From Actinacidiphila guanduensis (lineage in GTDB: Bacteria; Actinomycetota; Actinomycetes; Streptomycetales; Streptomycetaceae): DNA of 64,000 nt. The stretch spans positions 43,590-107,589 of the forward strand of contig NZ_FNIE01000020.1 in assembly GCF_900103985.1 (NCBI RefSeq). Direction: 5' to 3'. Position 1 is the first letter of the stretch, and each line of letters opens with the position of its first letter. The notes beneath the pieces were generated by a model. It was not told the origin of the DNA. It did not search any database and saw only the letters and a list, made by a program, of their open reading frames with translations. This document shows, one piece after another, positions 51,719 through 60,619 of this stretch. The position numbers and the translations under genes are program-made.

Positions 51719-53259
51719 CGACCCAGCCCTTCGCCCAGCCGCGCCGGACGTATCTGATCGGCAAGTCGCGTCCGAACGCGATCGTCGGCAAGAACCGGGA
51801 GACCGGCGAGATCGCGCTGATCATCGCGGGCGCGGGTCTGGGCATGCTGTGCGGCCTGCTGATCCCGGTGCTGCTGCTGCGGATCGTCGGGCTGGTCGGC
51901 TGGCCGCTGCTGGCGCTGGCCGCGGTCTACATGCCCTACCGGCGGCGCACGTTCTACCGCTGGTTCGAGATCAACCGCACCTACCGCCGCACCCTGCGGG
52001 TCGCGCCCACCTACCGCTCCTCGGTGCAGGAGGCCGGCACCCGGCTGGACGGGCGGGAGGTCGAGGTGGGGCCGCCGCCGGGGATCGGCCGGATCACCTG
52101 GCTGTCGGCGCCCTTCGGCCCGGACGAGATCGCGGTGCTGCTGCACGTGGACCGCCGCACGGTGACCGCCGCCATCGAGATCGAGGGCCCGGGCGTGGGC
52201 CTGCGCGACAGCGAGGACCAGGAAGCCCTGGTGGAACGCTTCGGCACCCTGCTCAAGCATGTCGCCAACGGGGACGGCTTCGTGACGCGGCTGCAGATGC
52301 TCGCCCGCACCCTGCCCGCCGACCCCGACGCGCACGCCAAGGACGTGGCCCAGCGCGGCGAGCCGGCCGCCGAGCAGTGGCTGAAGGACTCCTACGACCA
52401 GCTGCAGTCGATGGTGTCCACCTCCTCCGAGCAGCACCGCGCCTACCTGGTGGCGTGCATGCACTTCACCCGGGAGCTGGCCGCCGAGGGCAACGCGATG
52501 GCCCGGGCGACGACCGTGCGCGGCGCGAAGGTGGACAAGGACAGCGGCCTGGCCGCGGTGATGGCCCGTGAGCTCAACGACATCTGCGCGCGGCTGGCCG
52601 AGGCCGACATCCGGGTCCGCCAGCCGCTCGGCCAGGCGCGTCTGGCCTCGCTGATCCACTCGATGTACGACCCGGACCACCCGATCGACCACATCCAGGC
52701 GATGACCCGGCGCAACGCCTGGCCGGCCGAGATGGACGCCACCGAGCCGACGTTCCTGCAAGCCAAGACGCGTGAGTCGGCGACCCGGGCGCCCTGGCAC
52801 CACGCCACCGCCTGGGTCAAGGAGTGGCCGATGACGCCCGTCGGGGTGAACTTCCTTGCTCCGCTGCTGGTGCACACCCCCGACGTGATCCGCACGGTCG
52901 CGGTGACGATGGACCTGGAGCCCACCGATGTCGCCATCGAGCGGATGCTGACGGAGAAGACCAACGACGACGCCGAGGCGAGCCGGGCCGCGAAGATGAA
53001 CCGGGTGATCGACCCGCGGGATGTGGCCCAGCACGGCCGGGTGGACCAGCGCGGCCAGGACCTGGCCAGCGGCGCCGCCGGGGTGAACCTGGTCGGCTAC
53101 ATCACGGTCTCCTCGCGCTCCCCCGAGGCGCTGGCGCGCGACAAGCGCACCATCCGCGCGTCGGCCGGAAAGTCGTATCTGAAGCTCGAATGGTGCGATC
53201 GTGAACACCACCGGGCCTTCGTCAACACCCTGCCCTTCGCCACCGGCATCCGCCGCTGA
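51715..53259 (+). CDS. PrgI-type membrane module fused to VirB4 N-terminal-like domain (SCO6880-type; CmdC-like)
   Basis: The 514-residue protein has two membrane helices at about 35-75 (IALIIAGAGLGMLCGLLIPV, GWPLLALAAVYM), as in PrgI/VirB3 subunits. A long soluble domain follows with LVERFGTLLKHVANGDGFV and AWPAEMDATEPTFLQAKTR, resembling the N-terminal non-ATPase domain of VirB4/TraE. No Walker motifs are present; the ATPase is the next gene. I read this as a split VirB4. GTG 51715 overlaps the previous stop (GTGA), with GGAGG upstream. Confidence 0.75.
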   Translation: MTTQPFAQPRRTYLIGKSRPNAIVGKNRETGEIALIIAGAGLGMLCGLLIPVLLLRIVGLVGWPLLALAAVYMPYRRRTFYRWFEINRTYRRTLRVAPTYRSSVQEAGTRLDGREVEVGPPPGIGRITWLSAPFGPDEIAVLLHVDRRTVTAAIEIEGPGVGLRDSEDQEALVERFGTLLKHVANGDGFVTRLQMLARTLPADPDAHAKDVAQRGEPAAEQWLKDSYDQLQSMVSTSSEQHRAYLVACMHFTRELAAEGNAMARATTVRGAKVDKDSGLAAVMARELNDICARLAEADIRVRQPLGQARLASLIHSMYDPDHPIDHIQAMTRRNAWPAEMDATEPTFLQAKTRESATRAPWHHATAWVKEWPMTPVGVNFLAPLLVHTPDVIRTVAVTMDLEPTDVAIERMLTEKTNDDAEASRAAKMNRVIDPRDVAQHGRVDQRGQDLASGAAGVNLVGYITVSSRSPEALARDKRTIRASAGKSYLKLEWCDREHHRAFVNTLPFATGIRR

Positions 53260-53393
53260 TCCGGCCGGGGCGCCGGGAGCGGGAAGAAGACTCCGGGAGG
53301 AGCCGGACGGCACGCGGCAGGACAGGGCAGGGACAGGGCAGGACACGACAGGGCTGAGAAGAGCCGGGAAGAGCCGAGAAGAGGAGGTCACCG

Positions 53394-54809
53394 ATGCAGA
53401 TGCCGGACCCGCTTGCGGCGATCACGGACGCGTTCACCAGTTTCCTGTTCGGGCGGGTGGAGACCACCCGGCTGCCCGTACGCACCTCGACGGGCCAGGC
53501 GCAGGCGGTCTACCTGCCGACGGCCGCGCCGGGCCTGGGCGACTCCGGGGTGATCATCGGCCGGGAGGTCTACTCGGGCAAGGGCTACATCTACGACCCC
53601 TTCCAGCTCTACGGCCAGCAGCTGCCGGCCCCGCACTGGCTGGTGCTCGGCGAGTCCGGCAACGGCAAGTCGGCGCTGGAGAAGACCTACGTGCTGCGCC
53701 AGCTGCGGTTCAAGGACCGCCAGGTGGTGGTGCTGGACGCGCAGGGCGAGGACGGCGTCGGCGAGTGGAACCTGATCGCCAACGCGCTGGGCATCACCCC
53801 GATCCGGCTGGACCCGATGGCGGCGCTGGACGGCGGGATCAAGCTCAACCCGCTGGACCCCTCGATCACGGTCACCGGCCAGCTGGCGCTGCTGCGGACC
53901 ATCATCGAGGTGGCGATGGGTCGCGGCCTGGACGAGCGGTCGGGCTTCGCGCTGAAGGTCGCGCACGCCTACGTCGCCGAGACGGTGACGGACCGCCAGC
54001 CGATCCTCACCGACATCGTGGACCGGCTGCGGCACCCCGTCCCGGAGTCCACCGAGGGCATGAACGTCGAGGTCGACGATGTCCGCGCGTGGGGCTTGGA
54101 CGTGGCGCTGGTGCTGGACCGGCTGGTCGACGGCGACCTGCGGGGCATGTTCGACGGGCCGACCAGCGTCGGCATCGACCTGGACTCGCCGCTGATCGTC
54201 TTCGACCTCTCGCACATCGACCGCAACTCGATCGCCATGCCGATCCTGATGGCGATCGTCGGGGTGTGGCTGGAGCACACCTGGATCAGGCCGGACCGCA
54301 AGAAGCGCATCTTCCTGGTCGAGGAGGCCTGGCACATCATCAACTCGCCGTTCGTGGCGCAGTTGTTCCAGCGGCTGCTGAAGTTCGGCCGCCGGCTCGG
54401 CCTGTCGTTCGTCGCGGTGGTGCACCACCTGTCGGACGTGGTGGACGGCGCCGCGGCCAAGGAGGCGGCGGCGATCCTGAAGATGGCCTCCACCCGCACC
54501 ATCTACGCCCAGAAGGCCGACGAGGCGAGAGCCACCGGCCGGGTGCTGGGCCTGCCGCGCTGGTCGGTGGAGATCATCCCGACGCTGACCCCGGGCATCG
54601 CGGTGTGGGACGTCAACGGCAACGTGCAGGTGGTCAAGCACCTGGTCACCGAGACCGAGCGGCCGCTGGTCTTCACCGACCGGGCCATGACGGAGAGTTC
54701 GGCGGACCACGACGCGGACCTGGAGGCCGAGGCCGAGGCACGGGCGGAGGCGCACGCGGCGGCCCAGGCCGCGCTCGCCGAGCACATGGCAGACGACGCG
54801 GTGGCGTGA
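53394..54809 (+). CDS. VirB4-like ATPase, C-terminal half of a split VirB4 (CmdB-like)
   Basis: The 471-residue protein is a VirB4/TraC-type AAA ATPase: Walker A GESGNGKSA (residues 86-93), Walker B with Glu310-Glu311 in RIFLVEEAWHII, and the VirB4 sensor region RTIYAQKADEARATG. It lacks the usual VirB4 N-terminal domain, which is encoded by the gene before it. The C-terminal tail is Glu/Ala-rich and helical. It would energise assembly or substrate movement at the inner face of the membrane. By position it is S. coelicolor CmdB/SCO4127. ATG 53394 has GAGGAGG. Confidence 0.88.
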   Translation: MQMPDPLAAITDAFTSFLFGRVETTRLPVRTSTGQAQAVYLPTAAPGLGDSGVIIGREVYSGKGYIYDPFQLYGQQLPAPHWLVLGESGNGKSALEKTYVLRQLRFKDRQVVVLDAQGEDGVGEWNLIANALGITPIRLDPMAALDGGIKLNPLDPSITVTGQLALLRTIIEVAMGRGLDERSGFALKVAHAYVAETVTDRQPILTDIVDRLRHPVPESTEGMNVEVDDVRAWGLDVALVLDRLVDGDLRGMFDGPTSVGIDLDSPLIVFDLSHIDRNSIAMPILMAIVGVWLEHTWIRPDRKKRIFLVEEAWHIINSPFVAQLFQRLLKFGRRLGLSFVAVVHHLSDVVDGAAAKEAAAILKMASTRTIYAQKADEARATGRVLGLPRWSVEIIPTLTPGIAVWDVNGNVQVVKHLVTETERPLVFTDRAMTESSADHDADLEAEAEARAEAHAAAQAALAEHMADDAVA

Positions 54810-54813
54810 GGTC

Positions 54814-56478
54814 ATGGCCAGGCGGAAGGAGTCACCGGGCGGCCTGCCCGACGGCCTGCTGATCGGGATCATCGGCCTCCTGCTCGCGGTGACCCTGCTG
54901 GTGTGGACGGCCACCGGGATCGCCGCCGTGCTCGCCCACGGCGCCTGGCCGGACGCGGTGCACTTCACCCGCACCCCGCGCGCGATGCGCTCCCTGGTCA
55001 CCCAGCCGCACGACCTGGCCGCCGCCTGGCCGCAGGCCCCGGCCCGCCAACTGCCGGGCGCAGGGCTGTTCTGGTGGGTGTTCGTCGGGCAGGCCGTGCT
55101 GCTGGTCGTCGCCGCGGTCCGGGTGATGAACGCGGTCGCCCGGCTGCGCGGCACCCGCCCCCCGAAACGCCGCGAACCCCGCCGCCCCAGGCCCGCCCCG
55201 CCGTACGGGGAGGAGGCCGCCTACGGCGACGAGGAGGCGCGGGACGGCGCGGACGCCACCGCCGTGCCCGCGCCGCGCCGCCGCCCGGCCCCGTACGCCA
55301 AGGGCGGCGACGAGAGCCTGGACGCCTGGTTCCGTACGGTGCCGCGGGCCGTCCCACCCGGCGACCCCGAGGACCCGCCCACGGCCGTGCTGTCCCCGGC
55401 CCCCCAGAGCCCGCCGGCCCCGCCGTCCGACCCACGCCTCGCGGCCCTGGCCGACGGCGAGATCACCGGCACCTACGCGCTGTTCGCCGAGCCGCGCGGC
55501 GACAAGGCCAAGCGCCTGGTGCAGCCGGCCGTGCTGGCCGCCGCGGGACCCGTCCTCGTCACCACCGCCGACCCCGACACCTACCACCAGACCGCCGGCA
55601 ACCGCGCCAAGCTCGGCCCGGTGCTCGTCTACGACCCCGCGCACCTGGTGGACGTCCCCGGCCGGCTGCGCTGGGCCCCGCACGGGGAGTGCGAACTGCC
55701 CGGCACGGCCCGGCTTCGGGCGGCCGCCCTGCTGGCGCCCTTGCGCACCGCCCGCGCGGAGGAGGCCGTCGTCCACGACACCGCGGTGACGCTGCTGCGC
55801 TGCTGGCTGCACGCGGCCGCCGTCGACGGGCGGCCCTTCCGGCAGGTGCAGCGCTGGGCGGCCGGCGGCGCGGCGGCCGGCGAGGCCGTCCGCGTGCTGC
55901 GCACCGACCGCGCGGCCGCCTCGGGGTGGAGCGGCGAGCTGGAGTCGGTGCTGCACGCCCACCCCGAGCGGCGCGACGCCGCCCAGGCGCTGATCCGCCG
56001 GGCGCTGGAGCCGCTGAACGCCGTGCACATCCGCGACGCGTGCAGCCCGGGCAGTTCCGGGGGCCTGGACGTGGAATCGTTCGCCGCCGAACGGGGAACG
56101 CTGTACGTAGTGGGCGAGCGGATCGAGGACCCGCGCTCCCACCCGGGCGCGATGCCGCTGCTCACCGCGCTCGTCTCCAGCGTGGTCGAGCACGGCCGGC
56201 GCATGGCCGCAGGGTCACCCGCCGGTCGGCTCGACCCACCACTGACCTTCGTCCTCGACGACGTCGCCGCCCTCGCGCCCGTCCCCGAACTGCCCGCGCT
56301 GCTCGCCGACGGGCGCGAGGCCGGGTTGCCCGCGCTGGCCGTCCTGCGCTCCCCCGAGCAGGCGCTGGCCCGCTGGCAGGCCCCCCTGTGGCAGGACGCC
56401 GACCTGCGGCTCGCCCTCGGCGACGCCACCGCGGAGGCGCTGGCCCCGGCCGTCCCCGACGCCCTGCGCATCCGCTGA
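54814..56478 (+). CDS. VirD4/TraG-like coupling protein with degenerate Walker A (CmdA-like)
   Basis: The 554-residue protein has two N-terminal membrane helices (about 15-38, 88-108), a Pro/Arg-rich linker and a soluble domain. The stretch GPVLVTTADPDTYHQTAGNR then GPVLVYDPAHL is a hallmark of TraG/VirD4 proteins. The preceding P-loop position, normally GxxGxGK(S/T), reads EPRGDKAKRL and lacks the glycine pattern and the Ser/Thr. The Walker B region LTFVLDDVAALAP is kept. It is probably a non-hydrolysing or weakly binding receptor. It starts 4 nt after the ATPase gene. By position it is CmdA/SCO4126. Confidence 0.78.
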   Translation: MARRKESPGGLPDGLLIGIIGLLLAVTLLVWTATGIAAVLAHGAWPDAVHFTRTPRAMRSLVTQPHDLAAAWPQAPARQLPGAGLFWWVFVGQAVLLVVAAVRVMNAVARLRGTRPPKRREPRRPRPAPPYGEEAAYGDEEARDGADATAVPAPRRRPAPYAKGGDESLDAWFRTVPRAVPPGDPEDPPTAVLSPAPQSPPAPPSDPRLAALADGEITGTYALFAEPRGDKAKRLVQPAVLAAAGPVLVTTADPDTYHQTAGNRAKLGPVLVYDPAHLVDVPGRLRWAPHGECELPGTARLRAAALLAPLRTARAEEAVVHDTAVTLLRCWLHAAAVDGRPFRQVQRWAAGGAAAGEAVRVLRTDRAAASGWSGELESVLHAHPERRDAAQALIRRALEPLNAVHIRDACSPGSSGGLDVESFAAERGTLYVVGERIEDPRSHPGAMPLLTALVSSVVEHGRRMAAGSPAGRLDPPLTFVLDDVAALAPVPELPALLADGREAGLPALAVLRSPEQALARWQAPLWQDADLRLALGDATAEALAPAVPDALRIR

Positions 56479-56558
56479 CGGCCCCTCAAGGCGCCTTGCC
56501 GGCACTTCCCGGGCACGCTTCAGGCGCCCTCCAGGCGCCCCGGGCGTGCCCGAGGCCG

Positions 56559-58274
56559 TCATCCGAAGGTGAAGGAGTACGCGCTCAGCCCCGGGCTCAA
56601 GGTCACCGTGAGCACGCCCTGCCGCGGGCTGCTGCCGCTGACCACCGGATAGATGTCGGGTGCGCCCGAGACGTGGAAGGTCTTCGTCGTGCTGCCGAAG
56701 CGCGCGGTGATCGTGCCGGTGCCGCCGACGTCGAGGTAGACGTCGTCCGCGGAGAAGTTCAGCTCGATCGACGCCTGCCGGCCCGAGGTGATCGCCTCGC
56801 CGCCGACCGTCCACGTGCCGGAGAGCGCGAAGGAGCCGGGCACCGGCGGCGCGGCCGGCGGATAGGTGCGGGTGCCGTTGTCCAGCGGCCCGTCCGCCCC
56901 GAACTGGGCCCGGTCCGAGCCGAGGTAGGTCTCCGGGGACTGGTCATCGTCGCCCGGTGTGGTGTCGGGCACATCGGTCGGCCTCGGCAGGGCGTGGCCG
57001 GGGTGGGCAGCGGCGAGCAGCTGGCGGATCAGCGTCTCGTCGTCGCCGTAGCCGCCCTCTCCCACCGCCACGTGCCGTACCTGGCCCCGGGAGTCGATCA
57101 GGTAGGACGCGGGCCAGGAGTCGTTGCCGAAGGCGTTCCACGTCGTGTACGCGTTGTCCAGCGCCACCGGATAGGTGATGTGCAGCCGCTTCACGCCCGC
57201 CGCGACGTTCGCGGGCACGTGCTCGAAGGCGTACTCGGGGGTGTGCACGCCGATGACGACCAGCCCGTCGTCCCGGTAGGCCCGGTACCACGCCTCGACG
57301 TGCGGGATCGCCCGCTGGCAGTTGATGCACGAGTACGCCCAGAAGTCGACCAGGACGACCTTCCCGGCGAGGTCCGCCTTCGTCAGCGGCCGCCCGCCCG
57401 GGGTGTCCAGCCACTGCTGGATGCCGGAGACCGCGGGCGCCGGGCCGCAGTCGGCGAGGTCGATCGCCGGCGCCGCCGCGCACTTCTGCAGGCCCGCCGC
57501 CTGCTTGGGGGCGAGCTCCTTGGCCGCCTTGGTGCCGTCCAGCGCCTTGTTCAGGCTCGCGGTGTAGTCCGGCACCGCCCGCTGGATCGCGTCGGTGACG
57601 TTGAACGTCAGGGCCACCGCCAGCGCGATGACGACCACGCCGGCGGCGAAGCGCACCGCCCGCTGCCGCTCCCGGAAGGCCCGCACCCGCTCGGCCACGC
57701 CCCGCCCGGCCAGCGCGAAGAACAGCAGCGGGGCCGCCGTGCCCACCGCGAAGGCCGCGGTCAGGGCGACGGTCTGGACGCCGATGCGGTGGGTGGCCCC
57801 GGCGACGGTGATCGCGGCCAGCACCGGGCCCGCGCACGGCACGTACACCGCGCCCAGCGCCAGCCCCAGGACGAACCCGCCGCGCCCGCCCGGCACCTGG
57901 CGCCGCCCCAGGTAGGCGAAGGGCCGCTCCAGCAGGTCCTGCACCCGCGGCACCATCATCGCCACGCCCAGCACGGTGAGCACCGCCAGGCCCGCCCAGC
58001 GGATGCTGTCGGCGGGCAGCGGCAGCGCGCCCAGCACCAGGGTGCCCAGCAGCGTGAACACCGCGAAGCTCAGCGCGAGTCCGGCGACCACGAGGTAGGG
58101 GCGGCGCCGGTCCGCGCGCTGCCGTGCCTCCTGCCGGACGGCGGCCCGGCCGCGGGCCGAGCCCGCGGGCCGCGCGCCCGCGGTGAGGAAGACCACGGGC
58201 AGCACCGGCAGCACGCACGGGGAGATGCCCGTGAGGAAGCCGCCCACCAGCCCGATGAGCACCAGCGTGACCAC
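56559..58274 (-). CDS. dipZ: DipZ-type CcdA-thioredoxin fusion, transmembrane thiol-disulfide carrier
   Basis: The 571-residue protein has a CcdA/DsbD membrane domain (FLTGISPCVLPVLPVVFLTA and VYVPCAGPVLAAI hold the two redox cysteines). An exported thioredoxin-like domain follows with WAYSCINCQRAIPHVE (Cys316, Cys319), then a C-terminal jelly-roll domain of about 130 residues. This three-part architecture matches mycobacterial DipZ. It moves electrons from cytoplasmic thioredoxin to exported disulfide proteins or cytochrome c assembly. The GTG at 58274 is preferred; GTG 58262 is an alternative. Confidence 0.92.
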   Translation of the reverse strand: MVTLVLIGLVGGFLTGISPCVLPVLPVVFLTAGARPAGSARGRAAVRQEARQRADRRRPYLVVAGLALSFAVFTLLGTLVLGALPLPADSIRWAGLAVLTVLGVAMMVPRVQDLLERPFAYLGRRQVPGGRGGFVLGLALGAVYVPCAGPVLAAITVAGATHRIGVQTVALTAAFAVGTAAPLLFFALAGRGVAERVRAFRERQRAVRFAAGVVVIALAVALTFNVTDAIQRAVPDYTASLNKALDGTKAAKELAPKQAAGLQKCAAAPAIDLADCGPAPAVSGIQQWLDTPGGRPLTKADLAGKVVLVDFWAYSCINCQRAIPHVEAWYRAYRDDGLVVIGVHTPEYAFEHVPANVAAGVKRLHITYPVALDNAYTTWNAFGNDSWPASYLIDSRGQVRHVAVGEGGYGDDETLIRQLLAAAHPGHALPRPTDVPDTTPGDDDQSPETYLGSDRAQFGADGPLDNGTRTYPPAAPPVPGSFALSGTWTVGGEAITSGRQASIELNFSADDVYLDVGGTGTITARFGSTTKTFHVSGAPDIYPVVSGSSPRQGVLTVTLSPGLSAYSFTFG

Positions 58275-58465
58275 GACGTACGAACCCTTTCGGCACGGCT
58301 CGGCCGGCACTCGCGCGGGCGGCCCTGCGGCCTTCACGCTAACCCCGCGCCCACGCCCCCGGCGCCGTCCTGGCGCCCGTTCACCGATCCGTAAGACCTG
58401 TACGGACCGGGCCGCGCCCGCGTTCACCCCGCCCGCGCCTTCCCGACCGCCGCCTCCCACGGAAA

Positions 58466-58477
58466 GGAAACGCTTAC
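58466..58477. promoter_or_regulatory. LacI-type operator candidate 1 (GGAAACGCTTAC)
   Basis: The 12-mer fits the LacI-family pattern GNAANCGNTTNC. A second, similar site lies 126 nt downstream. It is upstream of a promoter with the boxes at 58549-58577. Confidence 0.5.
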
Positions 58478-58548
58478 TGTGCCCCGCCGGACCCCTCGCG
58501 CGCCCTCCCGGAACCACCGTCGCACAACGTCCCGGCCCTCTGCGGGCG

Positions 58549-58577
58549 TTGACGGCACCCCCGACCCGCCTTAGGCT
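58549..58577 (+). promoter_or_regulatory. Promoter of the D-2-hydroxyacid dehydrogenase gene (TTGACG-N17-TAGGCT)
   Basis: TTGACG (58549-58554) and TAGGCT (58572-58577) are 17 nt apart, a near-consensus housekeeping promoter. The expected transcript start is near 58584, about 45 nt before the ATG and just before operator candidate 2. Confidence 0.75.
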
Positions 58578-58591
58578 CCCCTCGCCGGAAA

Positions 58592-58603
58592 GAAAACGAT
58601 TAC
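58592..58603. promoter_or_regulatory. LacI-type operator candidate 2 (GAAAACGATTAC)
   Basis: The 12-mer fits GNAANCGNTTNC and shares the flanks GGAAAG...TTAC with the site at 58466. It lies 8 nt after the predicted transcript start, a position where a bound repressor would block initiation. Confidence 0.55.
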
Positions 58604-58629
58604 CTGCCGATCAGACCCGAGGGGCGCAC

Positions 58630-59631
58630 ATGGCGGACCGCCCGAAGCTGGTGCTGGCGATGGCCCCCGACGTCCTGGCCCTCGTCCTCCCGCCGGCGCT
58701 GCGGGCCCGGCTCGACGCCCTCGCCGACGTCCACCCGGTCCTCGTCACCGACACCGCAGAACCCGCCGCGGCCGCCCCCCTCGCCGACGCCCAGGTGCTG
58801 CTCACCGGCTGGGGCGCCCCCGTCCTGGACACCGCCGCCCTCGCCCGCGCCCCGCGCCTGGCCGCCGTCGTGCACGCCGCCGGCACCGTCAAGGGCCACG
58901 TCCGGCCCGAGGTGTTCGCCCGCGGCATCGCCGTCTCCTCGGCCGCCGACGCCAACGCCGCCCCCGTCGTGGACTACACCATGGCCGCCGTGTGGTTCGC
59001 CGCCCGCCGCGCCCTGGGCACCGCCGCCGACTACGTGGCGGGCCGCCAACCCGCCCTGACCGAGCGGCGCGGCGCCGACGGGGCCGTCATCGGCGTGATC
59101 GGCGCCTCCCGCATCGGCCGCGGTGTCATCGCCCGCCTGCGCGCCGCCCCCACCGGCTTCCGCATCCTGCTCGCCGACCCCTACGTCACCCCCGCCGAGG
59201 CCGCCGCACTGGGCGCCACCCTCACCGACCTGGACGACCTGTGCCGCGGCAGCGACGTCGTCACCGTCCACGCACCCGACCTGCCCGAGACCCGCCACCT
59301 GCTCGACGCCCGGCGGCTCGGTCTGCTGCGCGACGGCGCCGCCCTGGTCAACACCGCCCGCGGCAGCCTCGTCGACACCGACGCCCTCACCCGCGAGTGC
59401 GCCACCGGCCGCATCGACGCCTACCTCGACGTCACCGAACCCGAGCCCCTCCCCCGCGGCCACCGGCTCCTCGCCCTGCGCAACGTCCTGATCACCCCGC
59501 ACATCGCCGGCGCCCAGGGCACCGAGGTCCAGCGCCTGGGCCGCCACGCCGTGGACGACGTCGAACGGTGGATCCGGGGCGAACCGCTGCTCGGCGCCGT
59601 CCACGCCGCCGACCTGGCCAGAATCGCCTGA
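58630..59631 (+). CDS. D-2-hydroxyacid dehydrogenase family protein
   Basis: The 333-residue protein has the D-2-hydroxyacid dehydrogenase layout: Rossmann fold VIGVIGASRIGRGVIA and catalytic Arg in VNTARGSLVDTDAL. Catalytic Glu follows in DVTEPEPLPRGH and catalytic His in ITPHIAGAQGTE. It probably reduces or oxidises a 2-keto/2-hydroxy acid with NAD(H). ATG 58630 has GAGGGG upstream. Two LacI-type operator candidates suggest control by a sugar-responsive repressor, so the substrate may come from glycoside or uronate breakdown. Confidence 0.85.
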   Translation: MADRPKLVLAMAPDVLALVLPPALRARLDALADVHPVLVTDTAEPAAAAPLADAQVLLTGWGAPVLDTAALARAPRLAAVVHAAGTVKGHVRPEVFARGIAVSSAADANAAPVVDYTMAAVWFAARRALGTAADYVAGRQPALTERRGADGAVIGVIGASRIGRGVIARLRAAPTGFRILLADPYVTPAEAAALGATLTDLDDLCRGSDVVTVHAPDLPETRHLLDARRLGLLRDGAALVNTARGSLVDTDALTRECATGRIDAYLDVTEPEPLPRGHRLLALRNVLITPHIAGAQGTEVQRLGRHAVDDVERWIRGEPLLGAVHAADLARIA

Positions 59632-59746
59632 CCCGCGCCGCGCCCGCACCGCGCGGGCACGCGGCCTCTGTCACCGCGGCCGTTTCCCTCCCCATACTTG
59701 AGCCGTCACCGGCATGACGCCGAGGCAGCCGTAAGGGGGCACGCCC

Positions 59747-60619
59747 GTGATCTCGGAACCGGAGATGACCGGCGGGTCCGGCGAGGACCCCGCCGGGCAG
59801 CACAGCCGCGACACCCCGGGAGCGGCCACCCCCGACGTCCTCGACGGCACCGGCGCTCTCACGCCCGGCGTCCTCGGCGGCGACGTCCTCAGCGGCGGCA
59901 CCGAACCGCTGCGCCCGCCCCGCCGCACCCCGCGGGCCCCCCGCCCGCCCGGCACCTGGCCCCTCGCCCGCGCCCCCTGGGCCTGGGCGCTGGCCGGCGC
60001 CCTCGTCGCCTCGGCCGGATGGGCGGCCGGTGGCACCCTCGCCGAGCGCGCCCACCACCACGGCCCCGACCTGCACGGCTACCGCATCGTCGGCAGCCCC
60101 TGCATCGGCAGCGCCCTCGAGCCGCTCTTCGACGCCACCCCCGCCGACGGCTTCAGCCCCTGGCCGGCCAACGAGTCCACCGGCCCCGCACTCGACCGCG
60201 TCGACTGCACCGCCGTCTCCACCACCGACCCCGAGGCCAAGCACGCCCAGTTCGAATACCTCGCCACCGTCTCCGTCGAACTGCACAAGAAGACCGACCC
60301 CGGCCCGGAGTTCCACGACGAGCGGGCACTGGACTGGCAGACCGTGCAGCGCGCCGACACCGTCACCACCGTCCCCGGCCTCGGCGACCAGGCCTACCTG
60401 CTGACGGTGATCCCCAGCCAGATCCAGCTCAAGGTGCTGCAGGGCGGCGCCGTCATCGTGGTCGGCCTCACCATCCAGCGCACCGAGCCCGACGACGGCG
60501 ACCCCACCGTCACCTACGACACCACGCCCTACTCCCAGCCCGACATCGACCGCTACCGGCCGGCGCTGATCAGCACGGTGCGGTCGGTGATGACGAAGCT
60601 CAAGATGCCGGAGCTGTAA
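59747..60619 (+). CDS. Membrane-anchored hypothetical protein
   Basis: The 290-residue protein has a disordered Gly/Pro/Thr-rich N-region (about 1-75), one membrane helix (WAWALAGALVASAGWAAGG) and an exported domain with two cysteines (GSPCIGSALEPLF, VDCTAVSTT). No family is recognised. The plan resembles the three paralogous membrane proteins near 12-14 kb, but I see no direct sequence match. GTG 59747 follows AGGGGG. It overlaps the convergent sigma-factor gene by 20 nt. Confidence 0.75.
   Translation: MISEPEMTGGSGEDPAGQHSRDTPGAATPDVLDGTGALTPGVLGGDVLSGGTEPLRPPRRTPRAPRPPGTWPLARAPWAWALAGALVASAGWAAGGTLAERAHHHGPDLHGYRIVGSPCIGSALEPLFDATPADGFSPWPANESTGPALDRVDCTAVSTTDPEAKHAQFEYLATVSVELHKKTDPGPEFHDERALDWQTVQRADTVTTVPGLGDQAYLLTVIPSQIQLKVLQGGAVIVVGLTIQRTEPDDGDPTVTYDTTPYSQPDIDRYRPALISTVRSVMTKLKMPEL

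Noticed and set aside
47682..56478. The T4SS-like locus as part of an integrative conjugative element
   Set aside because: No relaxase, integrase, replication or att-like repeats are in the window, and flanking genes are conserved chromosomal ones; a domesticated system fits better.
54903..58394. An uninterrupted plus-strand frame of 1163 codons across the VirD4-like and DipZ genes
   Set aside because: It is a GC-driven shadow: its product is Arg/Gly/Ala-rich without domains, and it overlaps two genes with clear families and start signals.
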